This document shows, piece by piece, positions 46,217 to 54,774 of a stretch of 64,000 nucleotides of DNA; position 1 is the first letter of the stretch; each line of letters starts with the position of its first letter. The translations under genes and the position numbers were made by a program. Source of the DNA: Lachnospiraceae bacterium. Its GTDB lineage: Bacteria; Bacillota; Clostridia; Lachnospirales; Lachnospiraceae. Location of the stretch: contig QXWW01000017.1 of the NCBI GenBank assembly GCA_009911185.1, positions 1 to 64,000 of the forward strand, written 5' to 3'. Below the pieces are notes generated by a model. The model had not been told where the DNA came from, did no database searches, and was given only the letters and a program-made list of their open reading frames with translations.

Positions 46217-46819
46217 ATGATAAAAAATGTGATTTTTGATGTGGGAAAGGTTCTGGTGGATTTTGACTGGCAGGGGATGTTTGACCAGCTTGGATATTCG
46301 CCGGAGGTATCCGATAAGGTGGCGAATGCAACGGTCCTGTCAGAGTTGTGGGGAGAATTTGACCGAAGCAGGATAACGGACGAAGAGATACTTGAGGGAT
46401 TCCTCAAAAAAGCGCCTGACTGTGAAGCGGAGATCATGAAATTCTGGAACAATATTGGAAATTGTATCAGACGTTATGATTATGCGTTTGACTGGATTCG
46501 CGGCCTGCAGAAGAAGGGATATCGTGTCTATCTTTTATCCAATTATCCGAGAAGAATTTATTCTCAGACGATTCATGAGCTTGCTTTTGTGGAGGAAGTA
46601 GACGGAGCTGTCTTTTCTTATGAGGTACATTCCGTAAAACCGGAACCGGAGATTTTTGAAGAACTGATGAAAAAGTACTGCTTAAATCCTACGGAATGTG
46701 TCTTTATCGATGATAACCGCGGGAATATCATCGCAGCAAATAAACTGGGAATGGCTACCATACATTTTCATACGAAATCTCAGGCGGAGGAAGAATTAAA
46801 GAGTCTGGGCGTGGAATAG
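46217..46819 (+). CDS. HAD-superfamily phosphatase (subfamily IA)
   Basis: This 200-residue HAD hydrolase has motif I IFDVGKVLVDFDW, a helical cap (~20-90), motif II LLSNYP, motif III Lys in HSVKPEPEIFEEL and motif IV FIDDNRGNI. The first nucleophile Asp is followed by Val-Gly rather than the usual Asp acid, so the +2 position is Gly; its activity may be altered. It follows purA by 26 bases. The substrate is unknown. Confidence 0.88.
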   Translation: MIKNVIFDVGKVLVDFDWQGMFDQLGYSPEVSDKVANATVLSELWGEFDRSRITDEEILEGFLKKAPDCEAEIMKFWNNIGNCIRRYDYAFDWIRGLQKKGYRVYLLSNYPRRIYSQTIHELAFVEEVDGAVFSYEVHSVKPEPEIFEELMKKYCLNPTECVFIDDNRGNIIAANKLGMATIHFHTKSQAEEELKSLGVE

Positions 46820-46867
46820 CATTTACTGATTTACATATTCATTCCGTCCCAATGCAGTATGGAAAAG

Positions 46868-46906
46868 CCCGGAACACTTGCAGTACAGCAGGGATTCCGG
46901 GTTTTT
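46868..46906. terminator. terminator between the HAD gene and the small membrane protein gene
   Basis: CCCGGAA (46868-46874) pairs with TTCCGGG (46895-46901), followed by TTTTT. It lies between two converging genes. Confidence 0.75.
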
Positions 46907-46913
46907 GAGAGAA

Positions 46914-47138
46914 TTAGATCTTTTCCATGTCAGAAGTTTCCTGCGCCTTCTTCTTTACCAGCTTATATACAAAGCCGTAGATCCAAAGAAGTACGGGAAG
47001 CGCCATGCTGGCGAAGAGTGCGGCCATGAACATGGGAAAGAAGTTTTTTCCCAGGATGGCAAGAATCAATGTAGTCAGATAAAGTCCCACCAGCAGAACG
47101 ATTCCCAGGATGGCAAGGATTTGTTGTACTTTTTTCAT
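46914..47138 (-). CDS. small two-helix membrane protein
   Basis: This 74-residue protein has two hydrophobic helices (ILAILGIVLLVGLYLTTLILAIL and FMAALFASMALPVLLWIYGFVY) and a charged C-terminus. AAAGGAGCAG precedes the ATG on the minus strand. It looks like a conserved small Lachnospiraceae membrane protein of unknown role. It converges on the HAD gene across a terminator. Confidence 0.75.
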   Translation of the reverse strand: MKKVQQILAILGIVLLVGLYLTTLILAILGKNFFPMFMAALFASMALPVLLWIYGFVYKLVKKKAQETSDMEKI

Positions 47139-47452
47139 AGACTGCTCCTTTTCTAGTACATCGTTGCGTAATGAACGATTATCGCGTTTGATAGTTCTGT
47201 TTTCCTGACGGCATTACTATAAAAGTCTCGATGCCGCTGATTCTGCGTTTGCGAGGCAGCTTCTCAGAAAAAATATTTTGCGGATTTACCAGATCTCCAT
47301 GAGAGCTGCTTAATTAAAAGTTCGCAAATTCTTTCTCTCCTATCATATCTTGTCAGAGACGGTTTGACAAGGGGATTCTATATGATTTTTAACAACAGTT
47401 TCGACTTTGAGAATGGCGGGGGTATCAAGAACGGTCACAGAAAGGAAAATGA
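47139..47452. other. intergenic region upstream of azlC
   Basis: It holds short inverted repeats and AT-rich stretches. TTGACA at 47372-47377, followed by T-rich sequence, may be the azlC promoter. I looked for a T-box leader (conserved GGGTGG and ACCGCG blocks) because azl genes are often branched-chain-amino-acid regulated, but found none. No ORF is supported. Confidence 0.4.
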
Positions 47453-48160
47453 ATGAAACAATTTATACAGGGTTTGAAAGATGGAAGCGCGATCGGAATC
47501 GGATATTTATCCGTGTCTTTTACCTTTGGGCTGGCCGCTGTGGCTTCCGGCCTGTGCTGGTGGGAGGCGCTGTTGGTGTCAATGATGAATCTGACTTCTG
47601 CCGGACAGTTTGCGGGGATTACCATTATGGCGGCGGCAGGTTCTTATCTTGAGATGGCGGTCTCCCAGCTTGTGATTAACCTGCGGTATGCTTTGATGAG
47701 TATTTCACTCTCTCAAAAGGTTGACCACAGGTTTCATGCAGGAAGAAAGATGATTCTGGGCTTTGCAGTTACCGATGAAATATTTGCGGTTGCCATGAGC
47801 CGGGAACAGGAGATAAGCACGCTGTATTTTGCAGGTTTGGCCGTACTGCCTTATCTGGGATGGACATGCGGTACGCTGGCGGGGGCGGTTTGCGGGAATA
47901 TTCTGCCAGGGAATGTCAGTGATGCCTTAGGGCTTGCCATCTACGGCATGTTCATTGCTATTATAGTGCCTGCGATGAAGAGGGACAGCCGTATCTTAAA
48001 GATAACGCTGCTGGCTGTGATATTGAGTTTTGGCATGTATTATCTGCCGGGAATTTCTAAAATTTCCAGCGGTTTTGCAGTCATTATCTGCGCAGTGGCA
48101 GCTTCGGCAGCGGGGGCAGTCTGCTTTCCGATGGAAGAAGAAACACAGGAGGAAGCCTGA
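47453..48160 (+). CDS. azlC: branched-chain amino acid exporter subunit AzlC
   Basis: This 235-residue membrane protein has the AzlC start (GLKDGSAIGIGYLSVSFTFGLAA), the MNLTSAGQFAGI motif and five or more hydrophobic helices. With AzlD it exports branched-chain amino acids and analogues. AAAGGAAAATGA precedes ATG 47453. Its stop overlaps the start of azlD at 48160. Confidence 0.93.
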   Translation: MKQFIQGLKDGSAIGIGYLSVSFTFGLAAVASGLCWWEALLVSMMNLTSAGQFAGITIMAAAGSYLEMAVSQLVINLRYALMSISLSQKVDHRFHAGRKMILGFAVTDEIFAVAMSREQEISTLYFAGLAVLPYLGWTCGTLAGAVCGNILPGNVSDALGLAIYGMFIAIIVPAMKRDSRILKITLLAVILSFGMYYLPGISKISSGFAVIICAVAASAAGAVCFPMEEETQEEA

Positions 48161-48486
48161 TGAAGACAGGAATATTTTGGATTTATTTATTGGTAATGTT
48201 TGCGGTAACTTATCTGGTCAGGGTCTTGCCCTTTGTGGCGTTTCATAAGAAAATTGAGAATAAATTTGTGCGCTCGTTTCTTGCTTATATTCCTTATACG
48301 GTTTTGGGAGCAATGACGTTTCCTGCGGTTTTTTATGCCACGGGTTCTGCCGTCACGGCAGCCGCAGGAGTTGCGGCGGCCTTGTTTGCAGCCTATCGGG
48401 GAAAAGGACTGTTTACAGTTGCAGTCTGCGCCAGCCTTGCGGCGCTGCTGGCAGGCGTGTTTTTGCAGGCAATTGAGATGGTATAA
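48160..48486 (+). CDS. azlD: branched-chain amino acid exporter subunit AzlD
   Basis: This 108-residue protein has three to four hydrophobic segments and the family motif YLVRVLPFVAF near the N-terminus, then IPYTVLGAMTFPAVF. It overlaps azlC by one base (TGATG type). It is the small partner of the exporter. Confidence 0.93.
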   Translation: MKTGIFWIYLLVMFAVTYLVRVLPFVAFHKKIENKFVRSFLAYIPYTVLGAMTFPAVFYATGSAVTAAAGVAAALFAAYRGKGLFTVAVCASLAALLAGVFLQAIEMV

Positions 48487-48639
48487 TAACAGTTTGTAAA
48501 GATCATTTTTATATTTTATGAATCGTCTGGTTGCAATTCAGTCTGGAATGATGTATTCTAATAGAAAATGTATAGACTTAAAATAATGGGGGTATATAAA
48601 ATGGTGACCATGAGTATTTTTATGGAGGGACCATGTACA

Positions 48640-49968
48640 ATGAATTCGTGGACAGTCTATATTAAGGAATTTGGAAAAATAGAAGAAGCATCTATCCGGC
48701 CTGCACCGCTGACATTGTTTATCGGAGATAATAACAGTGGGAAAAGTTATATTATGACGTTGATCTATGGCTTATGGACGGTTGATTTTATAGCAGACAA
48801 CTTTCATTTCCCTGAACATTCACAGGTTTACGAAAGTTGTCTGAAAATATCAGAAAAGCTAATAAAACAATGTACAAAAAATCTAAAATTAACGTATACA
48901 TTGCATGGAAAAGAGCTTCTGTTATTCCAGCAATTGATAAATGAGCTGTTTTCCGAAAATAAAAAACTGTTTTTGAAAAAATTGTTTAACAAAAAAATGG
49001 ATATCGAAGAACTGCGAATAGAGTTTCCATCAACGGCAAGTTTCTGCTTTGAGATAGGCATGGAAAAATCTTTTGATGAAGAAACATCTTATCGTATCAT
49101 GGGCAACAACTATGGCTGGGGATTGACGGGAGCAGATAGAAAACCAGATCATAAATTGGCAGAACGCCAATTGGCTTGTATGTTACAGAGGATGCTGCAA
49201 TGGGATACTGTCCGGCCGGTGTATTTTCCGACAGCGCGAACAGGGTTTCTACTGACATATAAAGAACTGACACGTAGTGCGCTTCACGAACGTTTTTCTG
49301 TTGGAGAGAACGCTAAAAATTTACTGACAAAACCAACGACAGATTTTCTTATGTCCCTGAGCAGCATAGAAGCAGATCATTATTATAGAAGATGCCCGGA
49401 AATACTTTCGTTTATAGAACAGCATATTATATCCGGTCATGTTTCGGTATCCGCTTATCCTGTTGACGTGAAATATCAGCCGGCTGAAACGGAAGAATCT
49501 CTGCCTATGTATGTTGCGTCCTCAGTCGTAACCGAAGTTGTTCCATTGCTTCTTTTTTTACAACATCGAAGTTTATTAGGCGCTATTATGATTGAAGAAC
49601 CGGAGATTTCTCTGCATCCGCAGTTGCAATGGGAAATGGCGCGTGTATTAATTCGGCTGATGAATAAGGGGATGCCGGTTATTGTGACTACGCACAGCGA
49701 TATTATTTTGCAGCATATAAACAATATGATAAAGGCAGAGCAAATGCATCAGAAAGACCGTTTTTTTGAAGAGACAGGTTATGAAAAAGAAGATCTGCTT
49801 GCGAAAGGGCAGGTAACTGTTTATCAGTTTGAAGAACAAAAAAATGGAAAGACACATTTGACGAAATTGCCCTGTGGCGATGATGGCTTTGAGGCAATGA
49901 CATTTTACAATACATTAAAAAAACTCAATGAACAGATTGATTTGATTGAGCATGAGAGGGAGCAGTGA
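48640..49968 (+). CDS. OLD-like AAA ATPase, candidate defence effector
   Basis: This 442-residue ABC/SMC-type ATPase has Walker A in LFIGDNNSGKSY (residues ~27-37) and Walker B in GAIMIEEPEISLHPQ (~314-328), followed by the H-loop TTHSDII (~350). The ~270 residues between are family-specific, with no coiled coil of SMC length. There is no fused TOPRIM domain, unlike OLD. I chose ATG 48640 because GGAGGG lies 10 bases upstream and the protein then starts directly on the ATPase fold. ATG 48601 and 48568 are alternatives. Its TGA stop abuts the next gene's ATG. The gene is AT-rich compared with azlCD. Confidence 0.85.
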   Translation: MNSWTVYIKEFGKIEEASIRPAPLTLFIGDNNSGKSYIMTLIYGLWTVDFIADNFHFPEHSQVYESCLKISEKLIKQCTKNLKLTYTLHGKELLLFQQLINELFSENKKLFLKKLFNKKMDIEELRIEFPSTASFCFEIGMEKSFDEETSYRIMGNNYGWGLTGADRKPDHKLAERQLACMLQRMLQWDTVRPVYFPTARTGFLLTYKELTRSALHERFSVGENAKNLLTKPTTDFLMSLSSIEADHYYRRCPEILSFIEQHIISGHVSVSAYPVDVKYQPAETEESLPMYVASSVVTEVVPLLLFLQHRSLLGAIMIEEPEISLHPQLQWEMARVLIRLMNKGMPVIVTTHSDIILQHINNMIKAEQMHQKDRFFEETGYEKEDLLAKGQVTVYQFEEQKNGKTHLTKLPCGDDGFEAMTFYNTLKKLNEQIDLIEHEREQ

Positions 49969-50592
49969 ATGTTTCAGGAAGATGTACAAAAACGGCTGGA
50001 ACTGCTGGATGGTGGGGCAATTGATGTTTCTGGTAAGCAGATGCATCTAACAGAAAAAACGGATGCAGGCTATGCAGACCTGCAGTTGGAATTATATAGT
50101 CCATGTATTTTGTTTCGAAATTTAGAAAAGAAAAAGCTCCAATACTTTAAAAATCAAAAATGTTCGGATTATGTAATGTTTGAATATACAAAAGAACAAT
50201 GGTTTCTGCATATTTTTGAGCTGAAACGTTCTATTGGAAAAAATGAATGGATACAGGTAAAAAAGCAGTTTATGGGAGCACTGCAAAATGCGCTTGCGCT
50301 TGCCGGCGTATTGAATATAAAAATAAAGCTTGAACATGTATATGTATATACTGTGTTTCGGAATGATAAATTTAAAAACATGGCTAATACAGCCAAAGAA
50401 CGATTAAAGATGTACGAAAGAGATAAAAAACACTGCGAAGATTATGACGATTGGAACGGAAAAACAATAATGATGAATTTTCTGGGCGAGAATAAATTTA
50501 TACATCAAAAAGTAAAGTTGGATATTGAAAGTGGGAAAGGATATTTTCCAATACGAACTTTTTTTCATTCCGATGAAAAGCGGAAAGAGTAG
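49969..50592 (+). CDS. PD-(D/E)XK-like partner of the ATPase
   Basis: This 207-residue soluble protein starts right after the ATPase stop, so the two are translationally coupled. The central segment SDYVMFEYTKEQWFLHIFELKRSIG has the spacing of a PD-(D/E)XK nuclease core: Asp 67 on a strand, then Glu 84-x-Lys 86 on the next. The following helix QVKKQFMGALQNAL would be the usual adjacent helix. The remainder is basic. Nuclease activity is inferred from this pattern only. An ATPase with a small nuclease partner is the design of several two-gene anti-phage systems. Confidence 0.7.
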   Translation: MFQEDVQKRLELLDGGAIDVSGKQMHLTEKTDAGYADLQLELYSPCILFRNLEKKKLQYFKNQKCSDYVMFEYTKEQWFLHIFELKRSIGKNEWIQVKKQFMGALQNALALAGVLNIKIKLEHVYVYTVFRNDKFKNMANTAKERLKMYERDKKHCEDYDDWNGKTIMMNFLGENKFIHQKVKLDIESGKGYFPIRTFFHSDEKRKE

Positions 50593-50594
50593 GG

Positions 50595-50747
50595 GCTGTT
50601 GCCGTAATCAGGGAGTATATCCAAACATATCATAATACAGAAAGAATTCATGAATTTTATGAGAAAGCAGGATTCTGGGAAGTGAAGGAAAATAGTTTGC
50701 CGATAACATTCAGTCATAGTTGTATGGATTGTGATTTTTTAACTTGA
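50595..50747 (+). pseudogene. short coding remnant, possibly acetyltransferase C-terminus
   Basis: A 50-codon frame without a start begins 2 bases after the nuclease-like gene and reads VIREYIQTYHNTERIHEFYEK-type sequence, then AGFWEVKENSLP, ending TGA 50745-50747. FYEKAGFWEV resembles the C-terminal strand of GNAT acetyltransferases. No ribosome binding site is seen. It may be a fragment left by the insertion that brought the ATPase pair or the repeat. Confidence 0.3.
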
Positions 50748-50794
50748 GTGGTAAATTCCAATTGATTGGGATGGTTGAATAAGGAGTGCGAAAG

Positions 50795-51045
50795 TCTTTG
50801 GGTGCAAAAATAACGATAGCCACATAAAAACGGGTTATCGTTATTTTTTACATCATGGAATATTGAAAGTGCGGCAAATCCAGTTCAAAAAATAACCATC
50901 TGTGTGTGGGTGCATCTGTCTTCTCAAAAGTGTTGATTTCAGGGCGTTTGCTGTAAATGTAAAAACGATAGCGCCAATTCAAGGATTGTATTAATCTGGA
51001 CACACAATCTGGTGTGAGAGGACGGCGGTAAGTCACTGCCTTCTG
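50795..51045. repeat. dispersed ~250-bp element, copy B
   Basis: It aligns with 5598-5850 end to end. The left-hand hairpin is AATAACGATAGC / GTTATCGTTATT and is more perfect than in copy A. The right end keeps GGTGTGAGAGGACGGCGG, but the closing CCGCC is changed to CTGCC. It lies between the ATPase/nuclease island and fruK. Confidence 0.75.
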
Positions 51046-51209
51046 CTCAGTTGTGACGAGATAGAAACAGGTTTTTCGTGCCAATTCAATCAAAACCGAT
51101 CATCCGTTAAGAAAAAACGTTTGATTGACTTTGGTTGAATATGGCGTTATACTGTGGCTGCAAAGTTAGAAATATGCAAATAAAAGCAAAAATGTTGGGA
51201 GGTGGCAGT

Positions 51210-52127
51210 ATGATATATACGGTGACATTTAACCCGTCACTGGATTACATTGTGACAGTGGACGATTTTAAATTGGGCCTTACGAACCGCGCAAGCTCGG
51301 AATCTCTGCTTCCAGGCGGTAAGGGAATTAATGTTTCGATTGTTCTCAGGAATCTGGGCATTAAGAGTACTGCGCTGGGATTTATTGCAGGATTTACCGG
51401 GGAAGAAGTAGTAAGGCGACTGGAGAGCATGGGCGTTGAGAATGGTTTTATACCGCTTGACGAAGGGTTTACGAGAATTAATTTGAAGCTTAAGTCCATG
51501 GAGGGGATGGAGATTAACGGTATGGGGCCAAGAATTGGCAAAGAAAAGGTTCAGATGCTGATGGATAAGCTGAATACTTTGGGCGATGGAGACGTACTTT
51601 TTCTGTCAGGAAGCATTCCGGCGTCTATGCCGGATGACGCGTATCAGAACATTATGGAGCTGCTGCAGGGCAGAGGGGTACGAATTGCAGTGGATGCGAC
51701 AAAGGATTTATTGCAGAACGTGCTGCCGTATCACCCATTTTTGATCAAACCAAACAATCACGAATTGGGAGAAATATTCGGGACAGAATTAAAGACAAGA
51801 GCATCGGTTGTGCCGTATGCAAAAAAATTGCAGGAAAAGGGTGCGCAGAATGTTCTGGTATCTATGGCAGGAGAGGGTGCGGTGCTGGCTGCGGCAGATC
51901 AGAACATATATGATATGCCGGCTCCAGAGGGAAAACTCGTCAACGGCGTAGGAGCTGGAGATTCCATGGCGGCAGGGTTTATGGCCGGCTACATGGAAAA
52001 ACAGGATTATAAATATGCGTTTTATATGGGGGTGGCGGCAGGAAGCGCCAGCGCGTTTTCGGAAAATCTTGCAACGAAACAGGAAATAGAAACTGTGTAC
52101 CGGAAGCTGCGGAAATCTACAATGTAA
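51210..52127 (+). CDS. fruK: 1-phosphofructokinase (PfkB family)
   Basis: This 305-residue sugar kinase starts MIYTVTFNPSLDYIV. It has GGKGINVSIVLRNLG near residue 37 and the anion-hole/catalytic motif NGVGAGDSMAAGF near 250, with the catalytic Asp. It phosphorylates fructose-1-phosphate (tagatose-6-phosphate kinase activity is an alternative). I chose ATG 51210, behind GGGAGGTGG. No fructose PTS permease is in view. It is followed by ptsI. Confidence 0.88.
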   Translation: MIYTVTFNPSLDYIVTVDDFKLGLTNRASSESLLPGGKGINVSIVLRNLGIKSTALGFIAGFTGEEVVRRLESMGVENGFIPLDEGFTRINLKLKSMEGMEINGMGPRIGKEKVQMLMDKLNTLGDGDVLFLSGSIPASMPDDAYQNIMELLQGRGVRIAVDATKDLLQNVLPYHPFLIKPNNHELGEIFGTELKTRASVVPYAKKLQEKGAQNVLVSMAGEGAVLAAADQNIYDMPAPEGKLVNGVGAGDSMAAGFMAGYMEKQDYKYAFYMGVAAGSASAFSENLATKQEIETVYRKLRKSTM

Positions 52128-52278
52128 CAGTTCCGGGAAAATATGGGGGAAGCGGTATGAGGGTTATAGCGATTCAGAGCAAAGCCCTTTCTTGAAAAAG
52201 TAAAACGGTGCGTACGGCAGCCCTTAATTGAAAGTATGAAACAAGGAGTGCGGCACCTCTTTGTATAGGAGGCAGATT

Positions 52279-53928
52279 ATGAAGATCTACGAAGGCAAAG
52301 GTGTATTTCCTGGAATTGCCATTGGCAGGCTCAGCGTCTATAAAAAAGGCGGGCAGCAGGTGAAACGTTTGAAAATTACGGATGCAGAAACAGAGGTTGC
52401 ACGGTTTGAGGAGGCGAAAGTCCGGGCGGTAAAGCAGCTTCAGGTATTATATGACAAGGCACTTTGTGAAGTGGGGGAGGCGAAAGCAGCTATCTTTGCA
52501 GTACATCAGATGATGATGGAAGATGACGAATATAATGGTTCCGTAAAGAATATGATACGTACGCAGGAAATGAACGCTGAGTATGCGGTGGCGGCAACAG
52601 GCGACAATTTTGCGCAGATGTTTGCGTCATTGGACGATGATTATATGAAGGAAAGAGCGGCGGATGTGAGAGATATTTCTGAGCGTATCATTACAGCCTT
52701 AAGCGGAACAGACAAAGGAATGGAAGCGGCAAAAGAACCTTCTATCATAGTGGCAGAAGACCTTGCACCCTCGGAGACCGTACAGCTTGATAAAGATATG
52801 GTATTATCATTTGTTACGGTTCAGGGGTCTTTGCATTCTCATACGGCGATTCTTGCAAGAACCATGGCGATTCCGGCGCTTGTAGGGACGCCGTTGCCGT
52901 TAGACGAGACGACTGACGGAAAGCTTGGGATTGTGGACGGCTCCAGTGGCAAAATTTATGTGGATCCAGATGGGCAGACTTTGGCCGAGATGAAAATAAA
53001 GCAGCAAAAGGATTCTGAGAGGAAAGAACTTCTAAAGACCCAAAAAGGCAGGGAAAATGTCACCCGTGACGGTAAGAAAGTCATGTTGTATGCAAATATA
53101 GGGAATATAAAAGATCTTGAGGCAGTGTTACAGAATGACGCTGGTGGAATCGGGCTTTTCCGAAGTGAATTTATTTATTTGGAGAGGGAGAGTTCTCCCA
53201 CAGAGGAAGAACAGTTTCAGATATATAAACATGCGGCAGAAACGATGGCGGGCAAGCGTGTCATTATCCGTACACTTGATATCGGCGCGGACAAGCAGTG
53301 CGGCTATTTTAAGATGGAGCGGGAAGAAAATCCGGCTCTGGGCTGCCGTGCAGTCCGTTTCTGCCTGACGAGGCCGGAAATATTCAAGACACAGCTTCGC
53401 GCATTGTTCCGTGCCAGCGTCTATGGGAATATTGCTGTCATGTATCCGATGATTACCAGTGTAAAGGAAGTAAAGAGAATCCAGGAAATTGTTGCTCTGG
53501 TAAAGGCGGAGCTTACGGAACAGGGCATTGATTACGCTGAGCCGGAACAGGGAATTATGATTGAAACTCCGGCGGCAGTGATGGTGAGCGATGAACTGGC
53601 AAAAGAGGTGGATTTTTTCAGTATTGGAACCAACGATCTGACACAGTACAGTCTTGCCATTGATCGTCAGAATACGAAACTGGATGAATTTTATGATGCG
53701 CATCATCCGGCAATTCTGCGCATGATTTCCATGGTAGTAGAACATGCGCACAGGGCAGGAATCTGGGCGGGAATCTGCGGTGAGCTTGGAGCCGACCAGT
53801 CCCTGACACAGGAATTTCTTGCCATGGGTGTGGATGAATTATCTGTTTCGCCGGAGAGCATCCTCCCCCTTCGCAAAATTGTACGGGAGACAAATGTGGA
53901 AGAGTACAAGGCTGCTTACAGAATATAA
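52279..53928 (+). CDS. ptsI: PTS enzyme I (phosphoenolpyruvate-protein phosphotransferase)
   Basis: This 549-residue protein has the N-terminal HPr-binding helical region and the phospho-His domain with GSLHSHTAILARTMAIPALVG (active His near 189). The C-terminal PEP-binding barrel has LDIGADK, GCRAVRFCL, YPMIT and FFSIGTNDLTQYSLAIDRQN, then the catalytic Cys in AGICGELG. AGGAGG precedes ATG 52279. It starts the PTS phosphate chain; ptsH is not adjacent here. Confidence 0.95.
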   Translation: MKIYEGKGVFPGIAIGRLSVYKKGGQQVKRLKITDAETEVARFEEAKVRAVKQLQVLYDKALCEVGEAKAAIFAVHQMMMEDDEYNGSVKNMIRTQEMNAEYAVAATGDNFAQMFASLDDDYMKERAADVRDISERIITALSGTDKGMEAAKEPSIIVAEDLAPSETVQLDKDMVLSFVTVQGSLHSHTAILARTMAIPALVGTPLPLDETTDGKLGIVDGSSGKIYVDPDGQTLAEMKIKQQKDSERKELLKTQKGRENVTRDGKKVMLYANIGNIKDLEAVLQNDAGGIGLFRSEFIYLERESSPTEEEQFQIYKHAAETMAGKRVIIRTLDIGADKQCGYFKMEREENPALGCRAVRFCLTRPEIFKTQLRALFRASVYGNIAVMYPMITSVKEVKRIQEIVALVKAELTEQGIDYAEPEQGIMIETPAAVMVSDELAKEVDFFSIGTNDLTQYSLAIDRQNTKLDEFYDAHHPAILRMISMVVEHAHRAGIWAGICGELGADQSLTQEFLAMGVDELSVSPESILPLRKIVRETNVEEYKAAYRI

Positions 53929-54024
53929 GCAATGGTCTTGATAGGATTGATAATATCCCCAATGTATGATAGGATGAAGATACGAAAACTGGAAAAGACG
54001 GAGAAATGAAAAGGAGGAAATCAT

Positions 54025-54738
54025 ATGGCGCATATACCGACGCCTCATATTGAGGCGAAAGCAGGAGACTTTGCAGAAACAGTTTTAATGCCGGGGGATC
54101 CGCTGCGGGCAAAATTTATCGCTGAGACTTATTTGGAGCAGGCTCGCTGCATCAATCAGGTACGGGGAATGCTTGCCTTTACAGGAACTTACAAAGGAAA
54201 AGAAGTCTCTGTTATGGGTTCTGGCATGGGAATGCCCTCGATTGGAATTTATTCTTATGAATTATTTCATTTTTACGATGTGGAACAGATTATCCGGGTA
54301 GGGTCAGCAGGTGCGATTCAGGACGATGTGAATGTAATGGATATTGTAATTGGAATGGGGGCTTCTGTAGTTTCCAGTTTTCCAGACCAATTTGGCTGTC
54401 CAGGGCATTTGGCGCCTCTTGCAGATTACCATCTGCTGAGTACGGCAGTTGAATGTGCAAAGACACTTGGAACGGAAGCAAAAGTGGGAAATATCCTGTC
54501 AGAAGACGCCTTCTATTCAGAACGGCCGAAAGACTGCTTTAAAAAAATGGGCGTGCTGGCCGTAGAGATGGAGAGCGGCGCACTTTATCTGAATGCGGCG
54601 AGAGCAGGGAAAAAGGCGCTTTGTATTTTAACAATTTCAGACCATCTATACCGTTCGGAAGAACTTTCTTCCAAACAGCGGCAGGAGGGATTTGGGAAGA
54701 TGATTGAAATTGCCCTGGAAACGGCGGTAAAGTCTTAA
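54025..54738 (+). CDS. deoD: purine-nucleoside phosphorylase DeoD
   Basis: This 237-residue hexameric-type phosphorylase cleaves purine nucleosides with phosphate. It has MPGDPLRAKFIAE near residue 22, the MGSGMGMPSIGIYSYEL motif, RVGSAGAI, VEMESGALYLNAA and SDHLYRSEELSS with the catalytic Asp. AAAGGAGG precedes ATG 54025. Confidence 0.96.
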   Translation: MAHIPTPHIEAKAGDFAETVLMPGDPLRAKFIAETYLEQARCINQVRGMLAFTGTYKGKEVSVMGSGMGMPSIGIYSYELFHFYDVEQIIRVGSAGAIQDDVNVMDIVIGMGASVVSSFPDQFGCPGHLAPLADYHLLSTAVECAKTLGTEAKVGNILSEDAFYSERPKDCFKKMGVLAVEMESGALYLNAARAGKKALCILTISDHLYRSEELSSKQRQEGFGKMIEIALETAVKS

Positions 54739-54774
54739 TCGTGTTCTGCAAAATGCAGGAATTGGAGGAAGGAT

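Noticed and set aside
47139-47452. T-box leader for azlCD
   Set aside because: The conserved T-box and antiterminator blocks are absent.
50848-51093. 81-residue minus-strand protein in repeat copy B
   Set aside because: The open frame follows from DNA similarity to copy A; no ribosome binding site and no known domain.
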